Shown: positions 22,197 to 34,660 of the stretch, one piece after another | Position numbering within the stretch: position 1 is the stretch's first letter | Layout of the letters: each line of letters begins with the position of its first letter | NCBI GenBank assembly: GCA_002749535.1 | Contig: MZZL01000404.1 | Location: 62,001 to 126,000 of the forward strand | DNA length: 64,000 nucleotides | Direction of reading: 5' to 3' | From: Apophysomyces variabilis | Lineage: Eukaryota > Mucoromycota > Mucoromycetes > Mucorales > Mucoraceae | The notes under the pieces: model-generated | Databases searched by the model: none | Seen by the model: only the letters and a program-made list of their open reading frames with translations | Told to the model about the DNA's origin: nothing | Position numbers and translations under genes: made by a program

Positions 22197-24690
22197 CAAA
22201 GAAACAGAACGAAAAGGAAAACGCGATAAAGCAAAACATCAATAGAATAATAAGAATAATAATTGTAGCTATATTAATCATATATCTTCCCGATCACAAC
22301 GGGTTTACGTCTAGAACTTTTGAAATCCCTTTTTTTACGCAACTTTTTCTCCAAGCTCAAAAAGATTCCCATCCCCATAGTTCGGTTGTTATATTACCTT
22401 TGTTATTACCCTCTCTCTCTCTCTCTTGTTCTGTCTCTTTCACACGCACAAAAACTTTTTTTAAAATTTAATAATAATTGGCTCATTAGTTTAAAACGGT
22501 TGATCACTTGACTAACCTTTTTGGCAAAGGTTTGACGAGAGAAAGCATATAAGGATAATTTTCTGTGGGGATAAGGGACATGTGCACTACGTGGAACTCG
22601 GTCTTCTCGTGTCATTTCTGTACACTGGCTGTGCTACCTGCCACCTCAGTTGCTAGGTTCACGGCGGCAGAGAAAGAGAGATTTCATGTTTCCATAGAAA
22701 TGTTGTACAGCCTGATGACTAGATAACCCGATCGATCAGGTAAAAAAAAAAAAGGAGATAGCACAGTGTAGATGATTTCCATCAACCTGTTAAACTATCA
22801 TAAGTGTTTCTGAAACTATGAGTTCTTTCCCTTTCAAGACACAGGTCATTTCTATTTCCTGTTCTAAACTATGTAGCCTCTTGCCCCCCAACTGGCAAAA
22901 CCTTTAAATTCAAAGTGGTATGTAGCCAATGTCTTACAAGAGAAGTCAACTGTTTTGTAATTGGAGCTCAGATACATAAGGTTGGGTTCGACACGATTCC
23001 CCTATTCAGTGAATGTCTGTCACCTAACTTTAAAAATAACCTTTTTTTTCTTTGGTTCGCGTACATGTAAAAGTACGGTAAAAATAGATCGGTGATATGG
23101 CAGGCATTTCATTTATACTTGCATAAGGCTTATAGTCCTGCACTGGAACCCCAAAAAAATGGTGTCACGGTTTACATGGAAAGGTCATTAGGTTCATTTA
23201 TTTACTCAACTTGGAACCAACTAGTAAGCATAGCCAATGGAAGGTAGTGATCTATAGCTACGACATAAAGCATCGCCATCATACACCGGAGTGGATTGTG
23301 CTCAGCTTTTTCTAACTTTGATTTCCATTCCATATAAGTGTTTTACAGACGATGATGACCTTTTAATAGCTAATATGACGATGTTTTGTTGGAAAGACGC
23401 GTTTCAGTATCCTGTCGTATGTGGTATTATGACGACGCGCAATGATGTCGGTGCTCTTTCAGAGCCGTTTACACTCTTATATCTCGCTGTTAGCAAATAT
23501 GACTCATGCTTTTCTCTTACTAATCCAGTTATCTGGAGGACGCGTCGATTTTGCATATACTACGATGCTTCTATGTAAGTACTCGGTTATGTTTCAATAA
23601 AGAGAACGACAACAGAAATAATCGAATAGAATGGAGAAAATTACTATGCATTCTGTAAATATCAGATAGAAGCAAAGTGTCCTACAGCAACGACAGCGCA
23701 CTGAGCGTAGAAAGTATTGCGAACCATCTTATTTACGGTTACTTACCACTGATAGGAATTGTTCATTAGATAATAATAGGCCAAGGTCCTGTCGCCGGAC
23801 ATATTCATTTTACGATAACTCTTCCCGATTGTATGTTCGTGCAAAGATGCTACTTTTAATTATTTTGCTATTGCATCTTTACTGCAAGAGGACTTTCACA
23901 GAGAGATCTCATATAGGAAGTCCGACCTAAAAGGTCTGCTTGTTCGCCAACACTTTTTTACAGGTTGTCCATCGTTCGTTGTACAATGCCCTTGGATAAC
24001 ACGGTAGCGAATTAACCTTGCAAGGATCACATAATAGTTAATTTTCTTGCGGGTGACGAAACTCATCTAGTACTATCGGTTTGACCAAGAATATCGTCCA
24101 TGCTGTCGATTGATTTACTGTGGCATATGGTAAAACTAAAGCAGAGGACCACCCTTGGCCAGCTTGCTACGCAGCGCGCCCGCCTATTGTTCTTTTGCAC
24201 ATAAGAAAAGAGAAAAGAAAGCTGAACTGCATATGTATAACCTACAGACAGTACTGGCGGGGAAGCGCGCTGCAGCACAGGAGAAAGAGAGCAGCTCTGT
24301 TGGGTGGTCGTGGAAGAGCGCTGAGTGAGAAGGCTTTATGCGTGCACATCAACAGCAACGATGATGGTACGGGTTTTTGGAGACGAAAAGGACCAAACGC
24401 TAAAGGTCAATCCATCTTTGCAATGTCATAATATCACGATCCTGTGGATATGTGCTGCGTCTAGCGGAAAGTAGGGAACATTAACATAAAGGAAAAACTC
24501 CACAGAGTTTCTGTCCAAGGTACGCAAATGAGAAAGCATATGTCCGACTGTCATGCTTTATAAGCCATCGACTCTTTGAACTGCTAATTCATCTCTTAAA
24601 ACGGTATGCTTAAAATCTGTTGGATTTATCTGCTAGGTCACTCTCCTATATCTTCTTGCTTCTACAACACAGCGATGTGTCATATCCAGA
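22197..24690. other. Gene-poor stretch
   Basis: No supported gene. A CT run lies near 22410-22430. Short frames at 23291 and 24120 do not match any family I know. Confidence 0.4.
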
Positions 24691-25328
24691 ATGTCTTTAG
24701 TGAATAAGCTGGTTGTCATGATGTATTTGGAGGCGAAGGAGTACTTGGAGCTGGTGGAGGACGATGTCGTGGTTGCATGCCGGAAAATGCAAGTAATACT
24801 ATATGAGGAGGACAAGACTGTAGACGAGCTGGAAAAGGCAATTGATGCCATTAAAAACAGCGGCAACAACCAGCAAGTCAAGGTTGCCGCAAAGACTGTC
24901 GCTTTACTTGTGCATCGATTTTTCGTTAACAGTGGATCGAACAACAATAAGGAAAGGGGAGCGACCTTGATCATTGAGGCGGTCCGCCCCTTTGTCATGA
25001 ATTGTATCGCTGCACAATCGGAAGGCAGCCAGTTTGAATGGTAAATATGAAGAATTGAACAATTAATTTTCTAGTTTATCCGCTACTGGCCTCATCTTAA
25101 GGATAACACGGCATTTAGTTCCCCCCTTTCGGCCATCCATTCAATCAAACCACGATCCTGGAATTTATTCTCTATGTTAATCCATCTTTAACGGTTGACT
25201 GCAATTTACTGCCCATGGAAGTGAGAAGGAAATGTAACTATCGGAACGGTCACCTAGGGTGTGATGTGGTGAAGTTGGGCAAGGAGATACAGATTGCCGT
25301 CAACAAGCTGGCAAAAGAAGCATCATGA
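24691..25328 (+). pseudogene. Fragment of a fungal lineage-specific protein family
   Basis: A first exon-like frame (24691-25044) encodes an acidic helical protein: LEAKEYLELVEDDVVVACRK, QQVKVAAKTVALLVHRFFV. It ends at TTTGAATG followed by GTAAAT, a likely donor. A second coding piece at about 25195-25328 reads DCNLLPMEVRRKCNYRNGHL and GCDVVKLGKEIQIAVNKLAK, then stops at TGA. The segment with MEV, GxDVVKLGK and a following NKL helix is like a large, poorly described family that I associate with Mucoromycota genomes; the protein normally continues far beyond this point. The early stop suggests truncation. Function unknown. Confidence 0.4.
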
Positions 25329-28300
25329 AGTATTCGAAATTAACAGGTTCGCAAATAAACAGAACCAATCGAAAGAAGAGAATAATTCACATTTTGTCAA
25401 CATCGATATTTAAAAGTCTAAATGACTCTCGAAGAATAGCGACATCAATGCGCATCATCATAGTACTGTATACGACAGAATACCGAAACGCACCCCTCCC
25501 CCAAACAAGCATTATCGTATCGGTTATATAAGTAGTAATCATGATTCATAAAACATTGTTATACTGGAGTACATTCTCATACTTTGGGTGACAATCGACG
25601 CTTATCGTCTTAGACATCAGTTCGCCATAGCGAGAAATGAACCGTCAAACAAGGGCAAGTCAGCACGGAGATCCATAGGATAAATTTCTTTTGTTTTCCC
25701 GGATATGTTACAAGCGTGCTATATTTGAAATTCTCGGCTGTTGAACTTTGGTACTTTCAGAAGATGAGAAGTGGGTTCGGAAACATGAAAAAAAAAAAGG
25801 AATAGCAACAAAGTTACAATGACCGAAGCATAAACCTTGTTTTGATTTCCCAGAGAGAATGAGACAGACTCTGAAAGGGGACACCATAGCCCATTTACGG
25901 CAGAGAGTCCAGAATCCCCACTCGCAGCTGATATGTTCTATCTCTCCGATAAATGAAACGGTCAGGTGGTCCCCGACGAAAAGTTCAAAATTAAAACGCA
26001 ATAGCCGAACAACGTCTCACTAAGATAACCCAAAGTGAGCGTTGGATTCTAACCCGGAATGCTAACCGAGTACAACAAACAGAAAACACACTTTTGTGTC
26101 GTGCTAATTCACAAAAGAATTGAAAGAAGGATCATCACCATGATGTACTACATCATGCTGGAGAACCTGACACCATGCCGGGACATGGTTCTGGTTCTTA
26201 TGAATGTAATACAGCAGCAGAGTTGCACCGACTTGATTTCATGAAAAGAACGGTTAGTGTAACTTTGCCTCAGCCCTCTCGATAGATCGCCGCAACTTCC
26301 TAGATTAGGCACTCTTCTGTTTCTTCGGAAAAGAATACGAATAAAGTCAAATACACATAGCGGATAACGTCGAAAATGTAACCCTCCGTATTGGATTGAT
26401 GATTATCCTTTAGCACCACGTCCCACAACACGCAGATAGAGAAACATAAAAACGAGAGAGGCCATAAACACGTTCTTCCCACAGATCAGGGCCAACAGAA
26501 AAGCATTTTGAACGCTGTTCAAAATGCTTAAATGCTCAGTGTTCCTAGTGAGGTTTCAATAAGGTTATGAAGGCGAGTTTGGCAGATAAAGTAACCCCTT
26601 CCCGACTTGGAGAACTAGGCAAATCCTAATTAGATTTCGAGTGCGAGAGAGAATTTTTGGAATAACTTTCTACTGTCTTCTGAGCCTGAATTGGGTGATG
26701 TGATATACAGTGTAGAAATAGAGAACTGGCACTATATGCATCAGAGACTAATTTTTGTTACAGATATATATGGTTCGTCATTGAACGTGGCGTTAAAAAA
26801 CGCATCGGGATTGCTTGCTATCTCACCATGTCCTGCCCAACATTCCACATCCATGATTAAATCGGTTTGCAGGTCTACAAATAGTTGGAGAATCATGAGT
26901 CGATTTGATCATGGTTTCTCAACGTGATCCTCTCGGACAATCAGCGCTAATGGGAGTCTTCGCGGAAGGAATCATTCCACTCAGGGCGGACTGATTGCAG
27001 CTTGTACATCATAAGTATTCCATAGAATATTTTTCGCCCACGTCAGTAATGAATCTGAGCGTGAAGACATAAGAGTTTCTTTTTCCACGCGCTACCGTAT
27101 AGTACAAACTGTGAATTCAGGAATTCCACTTCTCTAATATAGACTATTCAATGCCCTGTATTGCTATCGTGGTCTTACCATCCGCTCTGCCATCGGTTCA
27201 TCCAACCTTGCAGTGAGTCAATCCAGGACTGATCAGTACAAGTAAATGGCAAAGAGATTCATTTAGATCAGTGAATATGATTGACTGTTTTTGCCCTTGC
27301 CATTGAGACCCGTCCAAAAGCATAATTTATGCAGTTTCTCTTGGTGACACGAACTTTTTCAGGCATGAGTGAACTTACTGTCCATTCATATGGTGCCTAA
27401 ATTGTCTTCCTATTTTCAAGCTCAATGTTCACTAGGACAACATTTACGTGCCAAACACGAATCCGAGCCTATCGTAGAGACATTGCCATTTAGAAATGAA
27501 GAGCGATCGGCACGATAGGCTAAAATCAGTCGAACTGAAGCGTGGGCCTAAAAGTACAATTTATTATACTAAGTATGGCGTATAGGCCAGCAAACCGAAA
27601 GACGCAGGTATTCTCAATGAATTTCCTACACATGTGGTTTCCAGCTTTGAAACAGCTCTGGATAATTTACAAGAAGGGGTCATTTACATAAGATACCTGA
27701 TTAATCATGACTTAAATCCGATGCAGTGGTCTTTAGGGAACTGACTGCTTCCAAGCCAAAACGAGGAACAAAGAGTGCCCTGAAGGGACGTAGAGACTAA
27801 AGATACAGAAGCTTCAGAACCAACAGATAGCGAAGATCATAGCGCTAATACTATGGATGACATATATTTGCTTCCATAGATCCAAAGACCATGAATTCTC
27901 ATTAATTACAACTATTTTCACCTCGTTTAAAGGGCCTCGTTTTGCTTCCATTATACTTTAAAGCTTTTTAACAACTACTCCTTAAATCCAATCAAATGTT
28001 ATGCTATAGTAAAGTAATGTCGTCCTAAGGTTTGCTTTAGGCTCCATTAAATGTATATGCATGAACCTTTAAAGGCTGCAAAGGTTAGTATCACCTTTTT
28101 GAAGTTTGAAAAAACCTGCCAAATATATATAATCTAGCGTGTAAAATGCTGGGAGGAAAAACAGAATCTTTTAAAGGGGCAATGCCCTAGTAAGATACAA
28201 TATGTGAAGTCACCAATATCCATGCAAGAAATTAACACTTTTCGAAGGCCAAGGTACCCTTCGTGCACCTGACAACGGTGTCAAAGTTTGAAAAGCATCA

Positions 28301-28408
28301 TATGTGAACCTTAAAAGGCTAACTGTATTTTTGTAGTTTGGGGATGCCAGGTAAAGAAAACAAATACTACAAAAAGGCTATAATGATGATATTTCGTATA
28401 TCTTTGAT
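25329..28408. other. Gene-free AT-rich stretch
   Basis: Only short compositional frames. Loosely repeated phrases with GAACCTTxAAAGGCT and AGTTTGAAAA near 28070-28320 may be an old duplicated non-coding segment. Confidence 0.4.
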
Positions 28409-29967
28409 TTACTGATCCTCATTTTTAAGCAATGTTTCGTTGGTTTTAGGTAATTCTTCCTCGTCCTTCACCTTTTCTTCGCTATTGTTAAGAACTTCTT
28501 CGTTGTTTAACACCATCTTCTCGTCTTCCGGGAGTTTTTCTACGATCGCAGTGTCTTTCATGTTGCTATCTGGCATTTCTTCTGTGGCTGTCTCTGTTGC
28601 TGCACGAGAAGCGATCCAGTCGTACCATTCATCTTCTGTTCTGCCATGAAGAATTCCGACAATCATAATAGACATGTTATCACATCCTACACCACTAACG
28701 TCGCTGTCTGATGCAAGACAATGATCCATAATTAACTCGCAAATCTCTTCTAAAGGTCTTCTTTTCGCAATCTCGGCACGAATAAAGCTGACAACTTGTT
28801 GGTTGGTCATGCAGTCCCAGATACCTTTTCGTTTTGGTCAATCACACTGTCTTCCACATTTCTCGTTGTTTTGTCTTTTTTTTTTTTTCAACTATACCAT
28901 CACAGGCCAGGACAAAGAATTCATCGTCATTTGTGATTTCGTGTTCGATGATGTCAGGGTTGCAGGTAACAATTTGTTCTTCGGGAGGCAAATGGAGATT
29001 TTGCTTAAATTCAAAATCGCCAATAGCGCGTGATAGTGCCAGGTTACCTATCATTTCAAGAATAAATTGGACAAAGCCTTAACAAACTTTGTCGCACTGT
29101 TTTACCATTCACACGTCCAAACTCGACATATCCACCGGCAGCAATAATACGCTGTGATTCTAGACGGTTGACAGGCTTATGATCATATGACAATGCAGTA
29201 CTTTCTCCATTGATGCTAATGACAGACCGCGAATCTCCAGCATTTGCCTATCATTTAGAGTTCTTTTAGAAACAAAACGAGTGAAAAGAAGAATAAGTAC
29301 CACAAAGATTCGGTTGTCTGGCGTTACAAGGGCCGTGACAGCAGTGCAACCCGAAGGGTCAAATTCGAAGTTACGGTCTAACATAACAAAAAAGGACAAA
29401 AGGAAAAAGGTCTGTTTCAATGACGGCTGTATCCCCATGCAATAAACATCCATTCGTTTTTTTCTTCTTTTCTTTCCCTTTTACCTTGACTTAGTTCCTT
29501 GTCCAATGCCAGAAATCCGTCCTTTAAAGCCTCTTTATATTCTTTTTTATCGAAATGCGGACTCTCACGGATATGTCGATGTAAAGATTGCCCAGTGTAC
29601 TTAGCAACGGCTGAGCCTATTGTAGTACGACAAAAACAGTGGATAATGTTAATGTAAAGAGCGATACAAGACGAACTTACCGCCATGGCCGTCATACACT
29701 CCAAAGAAGCTCGCATCGGTATCTTCCAATTTCAATAGTGTAGTATGGGCATCTTCCATGGCTACGAACAAAAGTCAAACGGGTAAAAGTCAAGGATCGT
29801 TTAGCAGGTCGAAGTGGATGATAGTAAGACCCTTTCAAAAAGTGAGAAAAAAACAAAAGGATACTGAGTCTCCAGCCTTGCATGGCAGAGACACCGAAGA
29901 AAAGCTTGCTGTTGCTGCCTTTGCTTGAAGTCTTATCAACAACTGGTTCTGAAAGTGTTTGGCCCAT
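28409..29967 (-). CDS. PP2C (PPM) Ser/Thr phosphatase, Ptc2/Ptc3 type
   Basis: Seven exons: 29865-29967, 29681-29761, 29485-29616, 29301-29377, 29106-29247, 28898-29047, 28409-28824; 1101 nt, 366 residues. All PPM motifs are present in order: N-terminal MGQTLSEP (Gly2, a candidate N-myristoylation site), GVSAMQGWR then [17 protein letters not shown] (metal-binding Asp and Gly), [58 protein letters not shown] and [12 protein letters not shown] ~90-residue acidic, Glu/Asn-rich tail follows. The Mn/Mg-dependent enzyme dephosphorylates Ser/Thr; in yeasts this group turns off stress MAPK and checkpoint kinases, and a similar role here is inference. The full set of metal ligands argues it is active. 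Confidence 0.95.
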
Positions 29968-30539
29968 GGCTATGACTCCTTTGAAGTTGAGAAAGAAGGG
30001 ATGAAAACAAGAATTCTGTTAGGCGATTTCATGTCAAGGCCTATCAACAAGTGCTGACTTTTTGATGTTGCTTCGTTTGCCTTTTTTCTTAAAACCGAAC
30101 CTCGATCGATGGAAAAGGACAATACTCCCAGGCGCGGGAAGTCGTTTTTTTTGTGTAGACACGATACCACACGTGATCTGGGAGGCGGCACGGCACGCGC
30201 TTTTTCCATTTTTTCAGTGGGACGTGTGGGGCATACGATTTATCCATGCTTTGCTCTCTGGTTTAGACATGAATTGCCATCGTACCCCATCTATTCGTTG
30301 ATTTATCTGGTTATTCCACTTGTAATGTCACAAAATAACGTATCTTTTGCTGGTGAATATCAAATAACTTGCTCTAATTATGGTACAATGAGACCATCAA
30401 CTATGTTTTATGGACGACGCCGTAACTAGAAGAGTTGCTCTGCTTATCGCGGACGACAGGGCGACGTTGGAAAAAGGTCATCCTCCTGAGAGCGTTATAA
30501 CAATGACTGGACTGGAAGAAGCAATTGCACGATAGGGAA
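29968..30539. other. Intergenic stretch
   Basis: Upstream of the PP2C gene; no gene or clear promoter element seen. The mobile-element island begins to the right. Confidence 0.4.
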
Positions 30540-31880
30540 TAGCGGAAGCTGGTACTGTTTTGTCAGGATACACCTTTCAAGGATATACACATTTTGAAGC
30601 AGATCATGTCAGTCTCAGTGACAAGCAGCTGTTAGTTCGAATTCGCAATCTCATTGAAAGTTGCGATGATTCCAAGTATTATAAACGATTCTTGACAGAT
30701 CCAGAAAAGAAACATCAAGCATGGTTTCTGCCAATTTGTTCCGAGGATGAAGAGGTGCAGAGGCAGCTTTGATGACAATAGCCCCGCAACGACTTGATGC
30801 ACGAATGGACACGTTCCGCTGCGGAGAGCCAAGTTTTAGGATACATTGATGACCCTTTTATCTGGGTTAGATACCTTTACTGCCCTGCTTTCCGGTTCAA
30901 AGTACCCATCGATGTATTGATCGAGTGAACAACGTTATCAGCTTTGAACATTGAGCACTGAATCGGTCATGCAGGACTAATCGTACTGTTCCTCAGTCAG
31001 TCCGTGAATTCATTACTAATGGCGCGATTAATATGTCTTCACGCGCATAATATCAACGATTCCCGCAGAATCGCCCTAACGAAACAGAAGATGTAACAAC
31101 TACCCAGGCGTTTTATTGGTGGCATAAGAGAATTGTGAGCTCTTACCGCCTTTCATTCTGATGAAATTGCATCATCACGGCTCTTAAATGACAGAGCTTC
31201 TTCCAAAATTCGTTTCTATGGTTGGTAAGAGTGACAAGTCCTCACCATGCATAGTTGAATCTGACACTAACTGACATATCTTTTCTTATCAAACTGAAAG
31301 AGGGGTTTCTGCATTGGGATCTGTGACATCTCTGTTCAAAGTTGCATCTGTGTCGCCATTGCTTGAAGAATTTCACATAGGATCCACTTTCAAGACAAAT
31401 TGTATGGGCTGTTGAATTGTTTGGGATTGTAGCAAACATAAATGGGTCTGGCATCCTAGTAGTGTATATGGCCTTACATTTCCATCCCTGGCATGTTCAA
31501 GAGGAAGACACGGGAAGTGACTCCTTGTCAGCTTTTTTCACAATCCTTCACCAGGAGGGATTGCAGCCGAAGTTTATGTTCACCGGTAAAGGTATAGCAC
31601 AAATATCTGCTATTGGGAGTGTCTGGGGACCTAGGACTCTTTGCTTTTGCTTATGGCATTGTCAAACGATGATAAAGATAAAATTAGCGCAATAAAAACT
31701 GCTTCAGCTATATATCCATTCTGGAGACGCAGTTGGAGAGCTTTCTTTTATCGACCCCGCTTTTTATTCACACCTTGTAGACGGATTGGCTACCATACGT
31801 TCGTATGAATTTATAGGTCTTGTTAATGCTCTGATAACAAAGCATGATAATATATATATTGATACCTATTACCAGTAAAG
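30540..31880 (+). mobile_element. Decayed MULE (Mutator-like) transposase fragment
   Basis: Coding-like pieces in broken frames. The frame at 31405-31695 reads ELFGIVANINGSG, VYMALHFHPW, FFTILHQEGLQPKFMFTGKG and IAQISAIGSVWGPRTL, then FCLWHCQTMIKIKLAQ. This is the core of a MULE transposase domain, where the family has a TDKD aspartate motif and a final LWHxxxAIxxxL. Here TDKD is changed to TGKG and stops interrupt the flanks, so it is dead. An N-terminal piece is at 30560-30772 (GYTFQGYTHFEADHVSLSDK). Ends of the element were not found. Confidence 0.6.
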
Positions 31881-32200
31881 CCATTGTTACTTCATCTTAC
31901 ACCTGCTATTGTATCGCCTTTTTACCAGTGATCGGGCTATCTCTATATCATCGGATGCCTTCATTCGGAATTTGTTAGTTACGGTCTGCGATTCTTTTCT
32001 AAGTCTCACCAGTTCTCCGTTTGTAAAGGTTTTTCTGCAATATTATTTAAAGGTCTGGGATGCAGACTCGCTTGTTTTGCACCTGTTGAAATTATTTGGA
32101 TAGAATACATCAAACCAATAAACAACTTCATTTTTTTCCGTTCGATATTAAACCTAAAGTTTTCTCTTGTTACTAAACGATTATTCTTTATTGTATCTCT

Positions 32201-32204
<4 letters not shown>

Positions 32205-32230
<26 letters not shown>
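32205..32230. repeat. CT/CA microsatellite
   Basis: A CT run passing directly into a CA run between the MULE and Helitron remnants. Confidence 0.8.
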
Positions 32231-32231
<1 letters not shown>

Positions 32232-32255
32232 TCCCTTTAATAAAGAAATGTCGTT

Positions 32256-34330
32256 TTGGTGTTGGGCCCCACACAAAAGGTGTTGGAGGAGAAGGAAACT
32301 GATGCATTAAGGAGGTACTTGGAAAAAAAAAGAGGTATGCGTAAGTATCATAGTATTTTTCACTCTGTTTACGCTTCTTCATATTTACACTCTTCACAAG
32401 AATCAATTGTTTGCTTTTCTATCATGCCATTTTGCCCTTCATGCTTTGGAACTGACCATTCTCGGTCAACCAGTAGGTTATGTCGAGCTAACGCTGCTAG
32501 ATTGCGCGCTGAGGATTCCAATCCTCAGTTCTTCCAGTTTGTCACAGTTACTCCACATAGCAGTGGCATTGCTCCCATTGCAATGGAGTTGATCATGCTG
32601 ATATTCATAGCGAGCTTTGCCCATTTCATTATACGACTGTTACTCACACTTTTCTACAGGGACCGCCTGATTTATCTCCCGTATTGGCTTCTATGGTTGG
32701 TCCATCTTCTTCGGTGGCAAATGACAGTGCTCAACCTTTAGAAGCATCTGTCATGCATAGCTAATTTCATAGATATAAACAATTGCAAATTACAATAGCT
32801 TCATCATACATGTATTCTCGATTAACTTATACACATAGTAATAGTGTTGGCTTCAGTAGAACAGATGAAGAGTACAGTGATGGTCGTCATGTCCGCCGTC
32901 GCATTGATACTGAAAGAAGAGAGCTGACTCTGCGTCCTAATATTCCTCAACTGAATAGGTATAGTATAATTTTCCAGAATGCTTTTACTTTGCTGGATAT
33001 TAATGTATGTTTCATTTTAGTATTCCTCTTACTGCTGTTGCTGATGATGATAATGCTATCACTCGTAATAACNATGGGTGGGGAAGCAATGGTGCGCTGC
33101 GAAGCGAGCAAACCAAAGCTGGTCATAATAAAATAGCAAAGTAAAATCGTAACTCACAGAAAAGGCAGTTCACTTGCTGTACAGCCTCAACCTTAAATAT
33201 ATAAACGGCAGTTGGACACTATTGTCTCAACCTTAATTGCTTTTTCTGCTCTGTTGATAAAAAGGAGGGACGATAAAACTTCTACACTTCTTTTTCGAAG
33301 GACTTTACATTCTCATTGTCCATATATACGTTTTATAACAATAACCTTATTGACGAAAAGATGCCAACACGCTGTAGTCACTCCAATCTTATCACCCATT
33401 CCCGAATTACAAGCCGCTTATGTCCCTGTAATCCCAGAAATCTTGCACGCAGTGCTCCAAACGGACAGTTTTTCAGTATTAGGACCGCCAGAAGGTAGAT
33501 AAATCGACATGGCATGGAAATTATAGTGCGCAAATTTTATGAGACTCTTCTTCATTAAGACGTTGTATTCGATTAAGTTTTGTAGACGCTGAAGATAGTC
33601 AGCATGTCAATGATCGCAATGATCTTCCTCATGAGGAATCGGAGACTGAAGCGTTTTCTTTGACTGCTTCTGTCCAGGATGCACCTATTGATAGTAATAG
33701 GAAAGCCCGTTTAGTACTTTTCTCGAAACTAACGTTCGTGGGCGTGAGATCGTCAATCACAGACATATCCTATCTTCACGTCAGGCTAATTGCCAACATT
33801 GTTGCGCCACTATGTGGCTGTGGGAGAGAGCGCATCGCTCCAGTATGGAACACTCTGTCTTCAACATGTGTTGTCGTCAGGGAAAGATAAGACTTCCGCC
33901 CTTATCCCCACCTCCAGAACCTTTGCTTAGATTGCTTACGGCTGATACTGAGGCAGGAAAGCAGTTCAGACTGAACATTAGGGCATACAATAACGTCTTT
34001 GCATTTTTCATCCATGGGTGTTCAGCGTGAGGAGTCCGTCGCAAATGCTGTAGGAGGTTCTTATACTTTCACATTCATGTCAGGTTTATTCTTTTGAATA
34101 AGGCCATTTGCTTTTCCAGACTGGATATTGTCCTGCCTTTACGCAGGTATGTATCCGTAGTCATCCCCGGCGATGAAAACAATGCATAGGAGAATTTACG
34201 TGACATCATGTATATTGTAAAGCATGTGCAGTTGATTAGGACCAATGAGATTCATGAACATGCGTTCTTTAGGCGAGCTAGAGTAGACGATTGATATTTC
34301 TCAGGATGATTGCGTCGTGTTGCAATAATA
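32256..34330 (+). mobile_element. Decayed Helitron N-terminal (Helitron_like_N) region
   Basis: The diagnostic part is 33780-34080. In one frame CQHCCATMWLWERA, FNMCCRQGKIRLPPLSPPPE, LLTADTEAGKQFRLNIRAYN and NVFAF; after a one-base shift SMGVQREESVANAVGGSYTF. This matches the C-x2-C...CCxxGKV-LPPL...NIRxYNxxFAFxSMG block upstream of the Rep nuclease in Helitron Rep-Helicase proteins. Arg/Asn-rich leader pieces lie upstream (RLCRANAARLRAEDSNPQFF near 32480; RRRIDTERRELTLRPNIPQL near 32900). No Rep catalytic HUH motif or helicase remains, and stops are frequent. A single unresolved base is at 33073. Confidence 0.65.
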
Positions 34331-34660
34331 GAGCAATGCATCGTTGATGTTAATGGGTTGCCTGCCTCATAAGCTGTGTCTCAAACTTCAATCAACCATC
34401 GTTATGCTTACGTATAGTTTAGATACAGATTTCTACAACAGCATTTGTTGTCGTGAAATAGGTCTTCTGGGAATCTACTGAAGTTCTGTTCATATACAAC
34501 AGGCATAAGTTATCTATTGTCAAAGGATGTTTCGTGTCTTTATTCTCGAAACAGAACTGATAGGTCTTCTGTTTTTATGTCGTCACAATCATGGTGGCAA
34601 TGGTTTTCCTTTTTTTTTTTCGCATCTGTTCATTCTTCCTTTCTTCCCTGTTGTTTAACC

